Part shown: piece by piece, positions 1 to 13,379 of the stretch
Layout of the letters: every line of letters starts with the position of its first letter
Numbering within the stretch: position 1 is the stretch's first letter
Origin: Alisma plantago-aquatica
Taxonomy: Eukaryota > Streptophyta > Magnoliopsida > Alismatales > Alismataceae
Direction: 5' to 3'
Assembly: GCA_963693085.1 (NCBI GenBank)
Contig: OY856412.1
Coordinates: forward strand, 1,063,724,744 to 1,063,788,743
Length of the DNA stretch: 64,000 nucleotides
Notes under the pieces: generated by a model
What the model was told of the DNA's origin: nothing
Databases searched by the model: none
Seen by the model: the letters and a program-made list of their open reading frames with translations, nothing else
Position numbers and translations under genes: made by a program

Positions 1-91
1 ATGTTGAACAACTGTCATGCAAAAGGAACTTTAACACTATATATTAAACATATAATGTAACACATGGAAAAAAATAATATTTCAATTTTAC

Positions 92-1995
92 ATTGGTCCT
101 CTGTAGGATGTACATAAGGAGTGGCTTCATAGTGCAAGTCATATAGATGGATATCGTCACAAGTTTGTGGCCCGATTGTTTCTTGTACAACACCAAAATG
201 ATCACGTAGATATGAACTAAAAAATCTTTTGTTCAAGCTAACTGCACTAGGTGAAAAAAAATTACTAAAGCAGTGCATCGTATAAAGGATTTGCTTATTA
301 GTTGAGGACAACAAAAATGACTTTACCAGGGTTCTCATTTGGCTGATTTTGAATTGGTTCATCGGACTGTTGTGAGCAATCATGTATAGTTTGAGGCCTC
401 GAGACCCTCTTTCCAGTATTTGTCCTCCATATTGAAACATTGTTATCCTCCGTATAGCCTTCACAATAATTATTTGCAGTGCATACTATAGATTAGGAAT
501 ATTATCACTACATGCAAGTATAAACACAACTAAACACGTCTATGGAAAATTAAAATAACAATATTTACCATGATCTTTTCGAGCATGCATATGCGGAGGT
601 GCTTCACTTTGCATGCCATTTAAATAAAGGTCCTCATGATTAATTTCCCCTCTTCTTTCTTTCTCAACACCAACACATTCAACTTGGTTTGAATGATAAT
701 TTTTTTTGGTGAAATACACTGCATGTTGTGAAAATAATGATTAAAGATTGCATAGTGTAAAGGGCATTTAGTATTTATCTATTTCTTAAAAATCTGAAGT
801 GTAAGTATCACCATTATTTGCTTCCAGGCAATTTCTTGAATTTGGCATTTGAGATTGTTTCTCATGAACGACATGGCTCGGTCCTAAATAACAGTAAGTA
901 ATCATTTAGAAACATACATATTTTTGTGTTGGAGTATACAGTAAAGTAGAAAAATTAACTTTTTTAACCTCTAGATTATATTAGATTTTGTTCAAAATAA
1001 AAATAAAATATAGAAATGGATTCTAGAATAAAATAATATTTCAGCTGGATACTTAGATTACTACAGCTGAAGCATTTACCATATTTCCCAACTAATCGTC
1101 CTTCTGTTCTATGTCCACATTGCGCCGCCATTCTGATAGACTTTTCCTTCTTTGACGGATCTGCTCAATGATGAAAATGATATTAAGTTGAAGGAATAAA
1201 ATGGTATTTTTATTAGTTAAGGACATCAAAAATGACTTTTACCATGGTTCTCATTTGGCTGATTTTGTATTGGTTCATTGGACTGCTGTGAGTAGTTATT
1301 TATGCCATTTAGATAAAGGTACTCATGATTAATTTCCCCTATGCTTTCTTTCACAACACCAATACTATCAACTGGGTTTGAATAACAAGTTTTGTTGCTG
1401 AAATTGACTGCATTTTGTGAAAATAATTATTCAAGATTACACATTGTAAAGGATATTTAGTATTTATCAATTGCTTAAAAGTACAAAGTCTAACTATCAC
1501 CATGAGCTTCTTCAGGCTGATTTCTTGGACTTGTCATTTGAGACTGTTTCTCATGAGTGACATGACTTGGTTATAAATAACAAAAGGTAGTCATTTAAAA
1601 ATACAGATTCTTTGTGCTAGAGTGTAGAGTGAAAGGAAAAAGTAAAATAAAAAGAGAATTAACTGCGACACAAAAACAAATTTGTCATTACCGTCATTTA
1701 TTTGTTGCTTTAGAAAATTTCCATAGTTTTGTAAGTACAATAGGAAGTCATCTCCCTTCGTGACATCTTGACATAGTGAATGGAATTTTTCCCCTTGTGT
1801 TGAACCTCTAAATTACAATACATTTTACATAAAAATTCAAATTAAAATTTGAAAACAGATAATATGAAAAATAATAGTATAGTTGGATACATAAATTGCT
1901 ATAGTTAACGCATTTACCATGTTCCCCAGTTAGTCGTTGTTCCGGCCTGCCACCACATTGCGCCACTATTTTATTGGAGATCTCCTTTGATTGCT
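92..1995 (-). pseudogene. Second gene of the CACTA element: nine small symmetric exons, three families repeated
   Basis: No long ORF exists here, but nine open segments with plausible AG/GT boundaries can be read on the minus strand: 1918-1995, 1692-1805, 1501-1572, 1243-1407, 1080-1160, 812-883, 569-718, 327-485 and 92-241. Every length is a multiple of three and each fits a phase 1-1 exon. Several are copies of one another. 1918-1995 and 1080-1160 share VAQCGGR/MAAQCGHR; 1501-1572 and 812-883 share HEKQSQM; 1243-1407, 569-718 and 92-241 are related; 327-485 shares the tail QPNEN with 1243-1407. The acceptor of 1501-1572 appears mutated from AG to AT. Position after TNP2 suggests the second (TNPA-like) protein of CACTA elements. 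No catalytic or DNA-binding motif is recognised. Exons are predicted by eye, without transcript support. Confidence 0.5.
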
Positions 1996-2390
1996 CTATA
2001 CATCAAAATATTAGCAAGTGTCATTTCTTGTCTACGAAAAACACTTATCAGTATAAGAATTTTAGACTACTTACTTTGGTTGTTGCTGCAATGGTTAGCC
2101 ACAAGTTCCTCACAGTTACCTGTAACATTATTTTGTGTACTATATCGATTGGCCATGTTTCCTATATTCATTTTGCATAGTTATGCATAAGCATATGCAA
2201 ACAAATGTCAATTATAATGCAATATCATATTAGAAGTTCATAATGATAAATAAGGCAGTATCATTATTCACTTGACTAATGAAATCATATCCAATTTGGT
2301 AGAGAGAAAAGGAAAAACATAACAAATTCCATCAATTTCAATAAATGTTTAATTACATAATCAACTACAACCAAATCAAACATAGAGCAT

Positions 2391-5300
2391 TCAGTTGATT
2401 GATTCCCATAAATGACTTCCATCTTTGTCTAGCCATCCTTGTTTCTTAGCAGCTTCCATGGATAAAGATTTCATGAGATCAAGCCTCCTCCAATTACGAA
2501 TATCAAATGCATCTGATAAAAACAATGAAGCCATAGTTGGATTAGACTCATGTTCTTGAAATGCACTTTCATCATTAAGAACATCTTCATCTCCTTCTTT
2601 CTCTTGTGACATGTTGTATAAGTCTCATGGTGGTGATCCAACAACAATGGCCCAATTCGTCTTAGAAAGATCATGAACATAGAAGCATTGTTCTTCTTGA
2701 GATGCTAGAATAAATGGCTCGCTAGTTTTTAAGTTACGCTTTGTGTTTACACTAACAAATCCATATTTATCTCGCATGAAGCCTCTTTCTTTGTTATGCA
2801 TGTCCCACCATTCACACCTAAAAATGTGAACTCACCTTCCACCAATGTAGTTCAACTCTAGAATTTCACTTAAAACACCATAATATAAAAATGGTCCATT
2901 TGTTGTCTCCACTTTTACTACAACACCACTATTTTGTGTTGTCAACCTTTGGTCACGATATTGATTGTGAAACCTGAATCCATTAATGTCTAAACCCGTA
3001 TAAAATGATGCCTCCTTATCAGGTCCACGAACTAAGCTTAGAAGTTCATCATCCACATGACCTTCATTATGCAATTGGAACACCTATTAAGATAGAAATT
3101 GTGCAATAACATTAAGCATATTAATTGTCATAAAAGTAGTTAGAGTAATTAAATACTCACACGGCTTTCCAACCATTTCAAAAAGAATGTATCATGCACT
3201 GCCTCAATATTGTCAACCCCCATGTCACGAATAATTTGTTTGTGCTCGCTAAAATAACATAAATAATTGTTATAAATTATAATCTAACAACAAACAATCT
3301 AAATCATATATAAAAATCTATATATTTACCTTATAAAGGGTAATATTTCATCAGAGTTTTCTAGAACATACTTGTGCACTTGTAGCCATTCAGTAATACT
3401 AAGGGAATTGATGGTTCCTACCGATAGTGGTCTCCCAATTTGTTTAAAAATTGGCAGTTGTGATGATGTTGACGTCTCTCTAATATCATTGTACCTTGGT
3501 TGGCAAGATCTCATTTCATTCTCCTTCATATATCGTGAGGAAAATACCAAACATTCATTAGTGATGTACATCTCAGCTGTTGAGCCCTCCGGTCAATTTT
3601 TATTGTGCACATATGATTTTAAAGTTCTAAGAAACCTACAAAAGATAAGTATTTTTTAGAAATATAATTTTTAAAAAGAAATAGACAAATTTCAAAAGTA
3701 CCTTTCTATTGGGTACATCCACCTATATTGCACAGGACCTCCAAGAATTGCTTGTTTTGCCAAGTGAATGGGCAAGTGCATCATCACATCGAAGAATGAC
3801 GGTACGAAAATTTGCTCCATTTTGCATAAAGTAATGGTGATATGTTTATCAAATCTTTGTAGATCTTCTACACTTAGAACTTTAGAGCACAACTCCTTAA
3901 AAAATATAATTAGCTCAGTTAATGCCTCAGATATTTCTTTTGGAAATAACCCACGTGCTGCAAGAGGAAGGATTTTTTGCAAAAATACATGAAAATCATG
4001 AGATTTCATGCCAGAAATCTTGTTCTCATTAACATTCATATATCTAGACATATTAGAGCAAAGTCCATCAGGAAACTTGATTTTCTTCAAGAATTCACAA
4101 AGAATCCTTTTCTCCTCTTGAGATAAAGTGATACAGGAAACTGGAACTTCTAATTTTCCATCTACAACTCTAGGCAGAAGTTCTTGCCTTATATTCATAG
4201 CTTTCAAATCTTTACGAGTTTTTGAATTGTCTTTTGTTTTCTCATCAACATCCATGATTGTGCTAATCAAACTGTCACATATATTTTTCTCAATGTGCAT
4301 TACATCAAGATTGTGGCGCAGCCGAAGAGTTTTCCAGTAAGGAAGCTCAAAGAAAATGCTTTTCTTCTTGCAAGCATGAGACAACTTTTTTTTTGAGATC
4401 TCTTCCTTCTCTTTCCAAGGTTAGATACAAATATTTCATACAATTGACTCAAAGCATCTTCTCCAGATAGCTCCTGAGGAGGAGGACGTGCTTCTTCTTT
4501 CCCATCAAATGCATGTCCATTATGCCTCCATCTATGATCTTGTGGTAAGAATCTACGATGCCCCATGTAACAAAATTTTCCCCCATATTTTAATCTAAGA
4601 GACCATGTATCCTTATGACATGAAGGACATGCTAATTGACCTTGGGTAGACCATCCAGACAAGTACCCATAAGAAGGGAAATCATTTATTGTCCATAACA
4701 ATGCAGCATGCATTTCAAAGCATTTTTTTGAAACAACATCATATGTTTGGACACCTACATCCCATAACTCTTTTAACTCATCAATCAATGGCTGCAAGTA
4801 AACATCAATCTCATACGTTGGAGACTTCTTCCCAGGAATCAAAATTGATAAAATAAAATAATCTTGCTTCATACAGAGCCAGGGAGGTAAGTTATATGGT
4901 ATGAGTATAACAGGCCATATGCTATAGGAAAGGCTCATATTTCCAAATGGATTAAAGCCATTAGATGCTAAACCTAGCCTAACATTGCGAGGGTCACTAG
5001 AAAAAAGTGGATAGCTCTCATCAAATCTTTTCCACTCAGCAGCATCAGCCGGGTGCCTTAATATACCATCGTCGATTCACTTCTCCTTATGCCACCTCAT
5101 TTCTAAAGCCGTTTGATAGCACATGTATAATCTCTTCAGACGTGGTATTAGTGGAAAATACCATAAAGTCTTAGCAGGAATTTTTTTCCCCATCTTAAAC
5201 TTCCTCCTAATCTTTGTAGGAGACTTATCTTTAACTATGTCATTAAAAGAAGTGTACTTCCACCTAGAGGAATTACATTTTAAACATTTATCTTCATTCA

Positions 5301-6006
5301 TTTGATCCTTCCAAAACAACATACAATGGTTAACAAAAACATATATCTTCATATAATCTAGGCCCAAGTCAGTAACATATTTTTTTGCTTCATAGAATGA
5401 TTCTGGCAAATGGCAACCCTTGAATGTCTTTGATAACAATGTAATCAAATTGTCAAAACAACTATTGCTCAAACCATGAAACCCTTTGAGCTGCAACAAT
5501 GACATTGTGAATGATAGTTTTGAGAATTCTTCAGAACCATCATAAAGTGGCTGCTTTGCATCTTTCATCAGCTTAGTAAATTTCAAAATGTCATTACTCA
5601 AACCATTATCCTCATCAATTACACCCATTTCATCTAGTGTAGGAATAAAGCTCTCAGGAAACCCTATCCCATCCCTTATCATTCCCTCTATGTCATTAAC
5701 ATCCTCATTAACGTCATCATCAACATCAACATCAACACTAGTATTAGAATTTGTCTCTTCAACCGATTCACCGTGTGCTACCCAACATGTATACTGCTCA
5801 ATTATGCCATTCACTATGAGATCAGATGAAACCTCATCCATTTTCATGAAACATGAGTTATTACATTTAACACAGGGGCATGTTATCAAACCATCAACTT
5901 TTGTATTTGCAGATGCAAATTTAATAAATTCTGTGACACCATTAATGTATTCTACTGATAGCCTATTCCTAATTTTCATCCAGCTCTGATCTATTCCAGC
6001 CATCAA
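2391..6006 (-). pseudogene. TNP2-type CACTA transposase, broken
   Basis: From the N-terminus: a transposase-associated zinc-binding region (5077-6006, with CPCVKCNN and later DKCLKCNSSRWK); the TNP2 transposase core (about 4300-5076, with SIWPVILIPYNLPPW and CPSCHKDTW); LRHNLDVMHIEKN followed by a DUF4218-like region (3692-4384, ending HLAKQAILGGPVQYRWMYP); then DUF4216-like exons (2613-3083) and a tail ending at 2391. It is disabled. TGA stops occur at 5077-5079, 2832-2834 and 2625-2627. A frameshift lies at a run of nine T near 4385-4395. Introns separate the DUF4218 and DUF4216 parts. In an active element this protein would cut and join the CACTA ends. Domain identity is secure from family knowledge; exact exon boundaries are not. 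Confidence 0.9.
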
Positions 6007-9000
6007 ATCCTACAAGGTAGAAACCATTATCATTAAATGGGTTATATAAAAATATAACAAGATACATAAGTCAATGACATACCAATAAATAAAAGAAACA
6101 GAAGTTGTAGCTGGAATAAAATAGGAAGGGAATTCATAGCAGGTGTAAACGCTAATGATAGTGAATAAATCATTACAAGTCCATAAATAGTGAATATCAA
6201 TGCTCAAAACAATGAATAAATGTTTTACTTCATGATTCGAGATGGACATATGATTAATACTTATATTAGAACAGTCATTTGTGCTCATATGTAAATTAAC
6301 ATGAAAATATTAGAAAACAATACTCACTCAATTCCCTGGGTTGAATGCAACTCCTTTTCATTTTGAATCATGCACCACGTATTATGAAAATGACTAGATC
6401 CTATGTTACAAAATTGTTATATGAGATTTTTTTTAATATATATAACTAAACAAACAATGACTATTATTCAAGAGAACAAACTAACAGTTATGATATATTT
6501 AAAACTTAAACAGTAAGTGAATTTAGTTATGGGAACTTAGGAGAATGACTATTAGTTGATGTTTTCATGTTTGAATTTTTACTTATAATTCAGGTTAAAT
6601 TTCATGGTGTCTATTTGCTGATTTCATAAAAACACAGCTCTAAATAGGTGTATATGGTATCTAAAAAATTAATATAGTCTCATGATATAGATAGGTAAAT
6701 TATGCAAACAATTATTGGTGTGGTCTGACATCAACTGATTTGGACAACACACTTTCAATTTAGCACATGTAGGTACTTCCATTAAAGCTATAAAAATAGA
6801 CAAAATTAGCAAGTATTTTTCTTCATGTTTTCTTCATTTTAAGCCTCTACATACATTTTACCTAACTGTATACATGCTACATGCCTTTGTTACATATATT
6901 AAAATATCTAAGCAAAAAAACTATCTAAATCTTCAAGAAAACAACAAAGGAAAAAGGACACTGAGACTTATAGACTGGAGTACAAGATGGCCATCACATA
7001 AGACCTTTCACACATGTCATAAGTAATTGCAATTGGTATTTCTTTTTCGCCTAAGTGCTTTCCTTTCTTTCTTCACCTCTGTCATTCTTTTTAGATGACA
7101 ATTCTTGTCCCCTTCTTACTGCACCACCTATTCCCCTGTTATCCTTAATAGTTACATTATTCCTCCTCCAAGATAGCCTTCTAACCTACTCCGTATCTTC
7201 TTCTCCTACACCCATTCATCTTCCTCATCAGAGTCTTTTTCTCCTTCTCTCCTCCATTTCTTACTTCTTTGTTTCCTCTTCAATAAATTTTAAGTTGTTA
7301 TGCACATCCATGTGTTCATTTTGGCCCTATTTTTTTTCTCATCCTACCTTTTCCCATCCTCTTTCTCCAAGTCCCTCCTCCCCCTCCTACTCTTCCACCT
7401 CCATTACCTCTTTGTTCATGGAATTTCATCATAACTATATATTTTAAGATAGTAAAATAATTCATATTGCAATAAAATTATAAGATTGTCAATTTAATTC
7501 CCATATGTTATTTTTACTTGGTGGTTACACCTAACAAGCAATCCCTAAGATTCTTTCTCAATTAGTCGTTGGTAATCAACATATCCAAGAAGCTAACTGA
7601 CTAAGTGCATCTTCTCTAGGAACCATATCAAATAATTTGGTCTAGTCATTCATGAGTACATAAACTGTCTTAGATAAAGATGTTGTTCATGAGTACACGG
7701 TCAGTTTCTTTTGGCCTATGAAGCACTATCATGGTGAAGCAGTCCACAAATCCATATATAATAAAATTGGACAAAGACAATTCTCAATAATCATGGACAT
7801 ATATTGGATACTTCCAGCCTTCCTAGATCCAACATCATTTTATTTTAAATATTAGATAAATATCTATGATATATTTAAGGTGGTGCAAAAGCAGACATGG
7901 ATCTAAAAGGATCTAAACCACAAGGTCCTACCACTGTAAATCTTAACACATGTATCACACCTTATGAGAGAATTTGAACCATCACATGGTGATGAGAAGG
8001 ATGTGTTTAATATCTATTTACTTTTACAGTAAAGGAAATATTTTATCACTTGTTTATTGTTACTATTATATTACATAAGAACTCCAATCCCTTTGTGCAT
8101 CCTATCTCTATAACATAGTTTTTCTAGTTGTTGAATACATTCCATAGCTTTATCAATAAATCAACTAGAAAATATGAAAGATAGATTGTCTAGGCTAAAA
8201 AATGACACATGTTTCACAAATTTAGTTCATTATGAAGTTAAATATATGTGATATTTGACCTAAACACCTATATGTAAGGGGGGATTCCACTTTGCATTAT
8301 GATATCTGAAATGGCAATTGAAAAATACATTTTGTTTAGTGTATGGATTCCATGATTCATAGACAAGAGACTCATTACATTAAATATGATCTTTATCTTT
8401 AAATCAGACTTATATAATCCCAACAAAAATCAGCAAACTAGAAGTAAGCATAAACTAAATGAGTAATTGATTACCTCCTTTCAGATTTTTTGAAATATAT
8501 CTCCAGAAAACTTCCACTAGAAAATTATAATTGATCTTCAAGGAAGCTCTTCAAACAGATTTCCTACGACGAGTATGTAGTGGCATGCACGTCAGGCCCT
8601 CTTCAAATTATGATGTTAATCGGTCATATAATAGGTACCAAAGTACATTAAATTGAGATTGGTCAAAGTATGTATAATATTTCAACAAAATTTAAAACCA
8701 AGTGATAGGTGTGCAAAGTCTAAAGGACAATGAGGAAGAATCATATTGTCAGACATCTTATTATGACCACGACTAACGGAAAGGTGCATACATCATTTAC
8801 AACCTTGTAGCAGATGGTTAATACGGGTTATTGTATATGTATACAACCTATCCAACATAAAACAAATCTCAATTCAAAACAAAATATTATAAAAAATGGG
8901 ATATGAGGGATGTAATGGAAACATACGTAAAATATGTGCTATATTTCATTGAGACCACTCAAAATAAACATCTCCAAGCACTCCAAATTAATAAAAAAAA

Positions 9001-12000
9001 TCGATGGCAGTGTGGGGAGTGTGAAACAAAAATTTATTGGAAGCAAGCTCGTGTTATGAGATTTATTGTGATAGGAACATTAACCACCTCTATCTGGCAT
9101 TTTCGTACTCCTTTTGGGTCATCATACCCTCTATGTGGGCATTTCATACCCTTTCAACTTTAATTTATGCTTGATCCTATCATTTATGTCACCATGGGTG
9201 TTAATGCTCAAAAACTTTCTACATCATGCAATTAGACCTCAAATGATCTCTTAAACATTGAAAATTGTATGTTTTATTAGACTTGAATTTGACTCTATAA
9301 TATTTTAAGGGAATTTGATATAGAGACGCATCCTATGATAATTCATAATCAACGTGGTAGTCCATTTACTTTAGTCGATTATATGACCAATCAGTTCATA
9401 TCAGTTTGGTGTATCCTATAAATGAATAATAAGTAATTGAAAGTGTGAATCTAGGATCATAAAATAATCACGTCATTTAGCGTGAATCATCACCACTCTA
9501 GTCTACATCCGATTGAACAAAAATGAACTTAATAAGCCTACATGACAATGCCCTAGTAACCAGGAGTGTAGCAAGACATATTTGGAGACACTACCACTCT
9601 AGTCTACACTTTAGTCCTTCTTTAACATGACCAAGGACCACATTAACCTTCTAGTTTATCTATTGGGTAAAATACATTTGGGTAGGGTTTTGTTATGTGA
9701 GGGTGATTACATTTCTTGATCATACTCCATTCAACATGTGGACATACAATTAGGTATCATGGTGGTTTAGGGGTTATCCATACATAACTCCTTACACCTT
9801 AACTGTGTAAGATTCTAAATTCTAGAATATATGATCATAATTATGATATGAAAATAACCAGTATCAGTTATATACCGGTATAGTTTTAGTTTCTACCATA
9901 ATAAACTTATATAAATGTACTACTTGCCAAGATGGTCAGGGTGAGTACTACATAATACATATTCCACACGTTATATTCACATTCATTTCTCCTAATCATT
10001 AGGAGATGAAATTATAATACTCTAAGTTGTGGTCTATGGATAATGTCCCATTATGCTTTGGTAAAAGAATATACTCACAATGATTTGAAAAAGAGTTATC
10101 AATTTATATACACTAACAAGTGCAAATTTTAGGATTTTGTGTACTTCTTTGAGGAAATTCATTGTTTTGTATGTCAAATATTCCTTACTACTCTAATAAA
10201 CGCATGATCTATAATGATAAGAAATTTATAAATACATCATAATTTCTCTAAAAATTAAAATTTGTCTCAAATGCAAGCAGATCCTAGAAGTCAGTAAAAG
10301 TCTGCATCGACACATACAATGGTGTTCTTGCAATTACCCATATAATTATTGATTTCTCGGGAAAAAATAGGCACATATTATGTAACATGAGTTTTTGTAA
10401 AACACGAAGGTTCCTATGAGGTTGTGCGAATAGGTTAACTTGAGGAATGTCTCGAGGGTTCTTTGTTTGCAGAAAACCGAACTTTCCATCTTCAATCTCT
10501 CAAACTCATTTTGCATGCTTAGAATGTCTACATCCAAGTCCACCTAGTGTGATTATGACTGGACCATGTAGCACATCTCCCATTAGGTGCACTCTTAGAG
10601 GCTCGTATGGTATACGATAAGGTATGGTTAGGCACAAATTAAGCTAATTTGGAGAAATTAAGTCTGACAAAGCCAATTTGGATCTCATTTAGGTCAACAT
10701 AAGGTAAATAAAGGGAAATTAAGGTCGGAGCACTCCATGTTATACACAACTAGTTCTTATTTAGGGCAAATTGGATCAGATTTGGGTGAAGTAGGTCTAT
10801 TTTGGGATAAACATGTCTAATTTAGGCGAGACAGGAATAAGGAGAAATTTGGTTTGATTTTTCCAAATCAGATGCCATTTAAGCAAATATGTGGTAAATT
10901 AGAAAAAAATAGGTCCAATAATTTTATGTTTTGCAAAATTAGGCCAAGTTAGGCCATATTAGGTCCAATTTAGATCAAGATTGGTCGAATTAGAGTCTTC
11001 CAGGTCTAATTTAGCCCTTTAAATAATGTTAGTTGTGTTTTAGGTCAAGTTACAATTGTCAAAACTTAGATATAACCATTAAAATTATACATGGGATATA
11101 TACCTATTTGTTAGAAGTGGAGAGAATCCTGAACTTGAATACACCACCACTCTCATATTGCATACAATGCATCCCAACCATGCATAAAAATGAAAATCAC
11201 AGCCAGAGAAAATTACATTGAACTATGAGCAAGCAAACATGTTCAACCAATTTAATAGTTAAGCATGAAGCAAGAATCTGTGAAACTTGTTGTTCTTCTT
11301 TTTCTACTAGTATTATTAAATAGCCAAAGAGGTAATATGTTGAATGCAAGAAGATCTGAAGATAAATACTAGAGAACTACACTATTTTGTCAATAAACCC
11401 TACCTCTATAGCCTAATTCCAGATCATATGAGAAAAACTACAACAAAGAATTATGTAACTTATAGTTTCAAAATCAATTTTACAAATAAAACATCTCAAA
11501 TTCATAATGAGTCATCTAACATTGAAGAACATCATGAGTTTACAATGTCTCATGACACACTTTCCAACCATTATTTTTGTTGCGTTTGAGCAGCTCCATA
11601 ACCACCTAGGCTAGGGTTTTGGCTCCATGGAGGGTTTTATCAAGGGAAGGATGTCCCTGATTCCAGTGATTCTTTTATCCTTGATTTGATCAAAATCTCC
11701 AACAGACTTAGGGAAGAGACTAATAGCTAAATTGTGAGGTATGTTAATTTTTAGACTCCTTTACAAGACAGACCTCATTATGAATGTCAAGCTAACCTTA
11801 ATCATACTCCACGACCAAATATTAGAGTAGGAAAAGGATGAATAATATTAGTAAGATACTTATTGCCAAAGAACCATGGGTGATCTCGAAAGCAGTGTCA
11901 TTCCAACATCGCCAACAGAGAAAGAAATGATTGCCTAATACAGGCTCTTGAATTTAGAAGTTGCTTCTAGACAAAGGAGATTTTATTCATACTAGGATAG

Positions 12001-12189
12001 GTCCAAAAATGATCTCTTGCAGCTGCACGACTTAGTTTGTTGCAAAACAAAATGAGCCCTAATAGGAGTACAAAACTTAACCTTGACTGGAAGTGCTCAA
12101 TCCGCCACAGCAGTGCGACGCTCTACCGACTATCTGCAGTGCTCTCCTCCTGCTCTGCCTTTTACATGGGCTCTACTACCCGATTCTCC
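6007..12189. other. Long non-coding 5' region of the CACTA element or unresolved insertions
   Basis: AT-rich sequence without a credible coding region. The short ORFs here lack family motifs. A strongly pyrimidine-rich stretch (about 7040-7440) creates an open frame by composition alone. A short phrase, CACTCTAGTCTACA, occurs at about 9490 and again at 9590. The region may be introns and untranslated leader of the transposase gene, or old insertions. I cannot distinguish these by eye. Confidence 0.4.
10600..11030. repeat. Degenerate short-unit repeat of AATTAGGTC-like words
   Basis: Words such as AATTAGG, GGTCAA, GGTCCAAT and AAATTAGGCC recur every 10 to 25 bases over about 430 bases. The copies are diverged but keep the same strand and base composition, which suggests an old slipped or minisatellite-like array. 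Confidence 0.45.
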
Positions 12190-12500
12190 CTTAGGCTGGT
12201 CGTGATTGGATGAGACAAATCGTACTCAAACGATGAACTCCGACGCCAGGACGTGAGGGGCGCGCACGCAGGGGAAGAAATTGGTGGGAGATTTCGTGAA
12301 GGGGAGGGAGATTGGCGTGAAGAAGAGGGACTCGCGCCACTAACTGCGATGAAATCAGGGATATCTGATCAACTGGGCGGAGATAGGTGCCGGCGAGAGA
12401 GAATCGTGCTCTGCGCACGACCGCTGAAATCGGGAAGTTTTTAGAAAGGGGATTCGATCGTTCGCGCAACAGGAGGAGAAAATAAAAAAAGTGCCCTTTT
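12190..12500 (-). promoter_or_regulatory. GC-rich leader/promoter candidate of the CACTA element
   Basis: A sharp GC-rich and CpG-bearing island in otherwise AT-rich DNA, placed directly inside the 12669 terminus and upstream of the minus-strand transposase. Plant CACTA elements often have their promoter and first leader exon close to the 5' terminus, so position and composition fit. Open frames exist on both strands but look compositional. No TATA box or start site is established. Confidence 0.35.
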
Positions 12501-12669
12501 GTTTTTGGCAGACTGCGCGCTGCGTTGGCATATATTGGGACACTTTTATCGGCATCCCTTAAAAATTCCATCTAAATATGTATCAAATATGTGGGCTAAT
12601 TGGTATTACGGCATGTTAATAAAAAACTACCGCATAACAATGTCGGGTAAAGTGAACTTTGTTGTGGTG
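12500..12669 (-). repeat. CACTA terminal and subterminal repeats
   Basis: Motifs GGCATATA, TCGGCATC, ACGGCATG, ACCGCATA and TGTCGGGT lead to the terminus TTTGTTGTGGTG at 12669. Twelve of the first thirteen terminal positions, read inwards, resemble those at 53437, and both ends have CGGCA/TGCCG subterminal words. Subterminal repeats of this kind are binding sites for the TNPA-like protein in studied CACTA elements. Confidence 0.6.
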
Positions 12670-13379
12670 CAAACCAAGCACACAAATACATGTTAGGGAA
12701 CATTTTATCAGACAGACCCACCTTGAGAGTGACACATGGTTGTGGTGGTCATAGTCATCTCCCATAGTGAAGATGGTGATTGTGATTCTTAGGCATGAAA
12801 TCACTACAATCGTAGCATGTCATTTGTTACACTTAAACTTCATCAAACATAGTCTTAATACATGAGTTTTCATAAAGGTGATGATTGGGTGGCTTTGACA
12901 CATGGGGATAGATTGTGAGTGATAGATATTGGATTTACCCCTCCTACTGGAGTATGATATCCTAGTCACTTGATATGTGAGACTGAGAAACGCATGTCCA
13001 TGCACATGTGAATCAATATATAATATTGAAGTCACATTATCTCAAACATTCTCCTCTTAGTTCAAGAAACATGGATTGAAAGCTGAGAGGATGACCTTCC
13101 ATGCCTCAACTTCATCCTGGATGTCAGAGAAAAAGGAATTATACAATCTCTACAACACAGTACACAAATTTTAGGTTTAAGTTGTTCTCTAGCTTTACAT
13201 TCACTTGGGTAGCACTGATGTGCAACTAGGCACCACTCTTTGTTTGGGATGTCATAAGCTACTTATGGACATTCACTACCAGTGTGACAGGGGACCTATA
13301 GGTTCACACACATAGGAACTCATTTAGAAGAGGAGTTTGATCCTGGATGAAAATTGGATTGAGTGCCAAAGTGTTTAAG
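12670..13379. other. Unassigned flank between the CACTA end and a copia-like LTR remnant
   Basis: No coding motif is seen. CACTACAATC at about 12802 resembles a CACTA end but lacks a partner or subterminal motifs. The sequence may be decayed LTR material. Confidence 0.3.

Larger units (their letters stand above)
1..12669 (-). mobile_element. CACTA (En/Spm-type) DNA transposon, left part beyond the window
   Basis: Read on the minus strand, the element starts at 12669 with CACCACAACAAAG. This closely matches the end of a second element at 53437 (CACTACAACAAAT), with one T-to-C change in the canonical CACTA. Just inside lie CGGCAT/ATGCCG-type subterminal motifs, a GC-rich possible leader (12190-12480), a TNP2-type transposase pseudogene (2391-6006) and a multi-exon second gene (92-1995). 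This two-gene order is normal for plant CACTA elements. The distal end is outside the window, so the target duplication cannot be tested. The 6.6 kb between the terminus and the transposase may hold further insertions that I cannot resolve. Confidence 0.75.

Noticed and set aside
7055..7447. 130-residue open frame rich in Ser, Leu, Pro and Phe
   Set aside because: It lies in a pyrimidine-rich stretch that lacks stops by composition; no motif or splice context supports a gene.
12191..12571. Open frames on both strands in the GC-rich block
   Set aside because: Overlapping frames in several phases with no family motif; composition explains them, and the block fits a CACTA leader.
12802..12811. 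CACTACAATC as the left end of the CACTA element that ends at 53437
   Set aside because: No subterminal motifs follow, the target trinucleotide does not match (ATC against ACA), and a 40-kb element full of other insertions would be needed.
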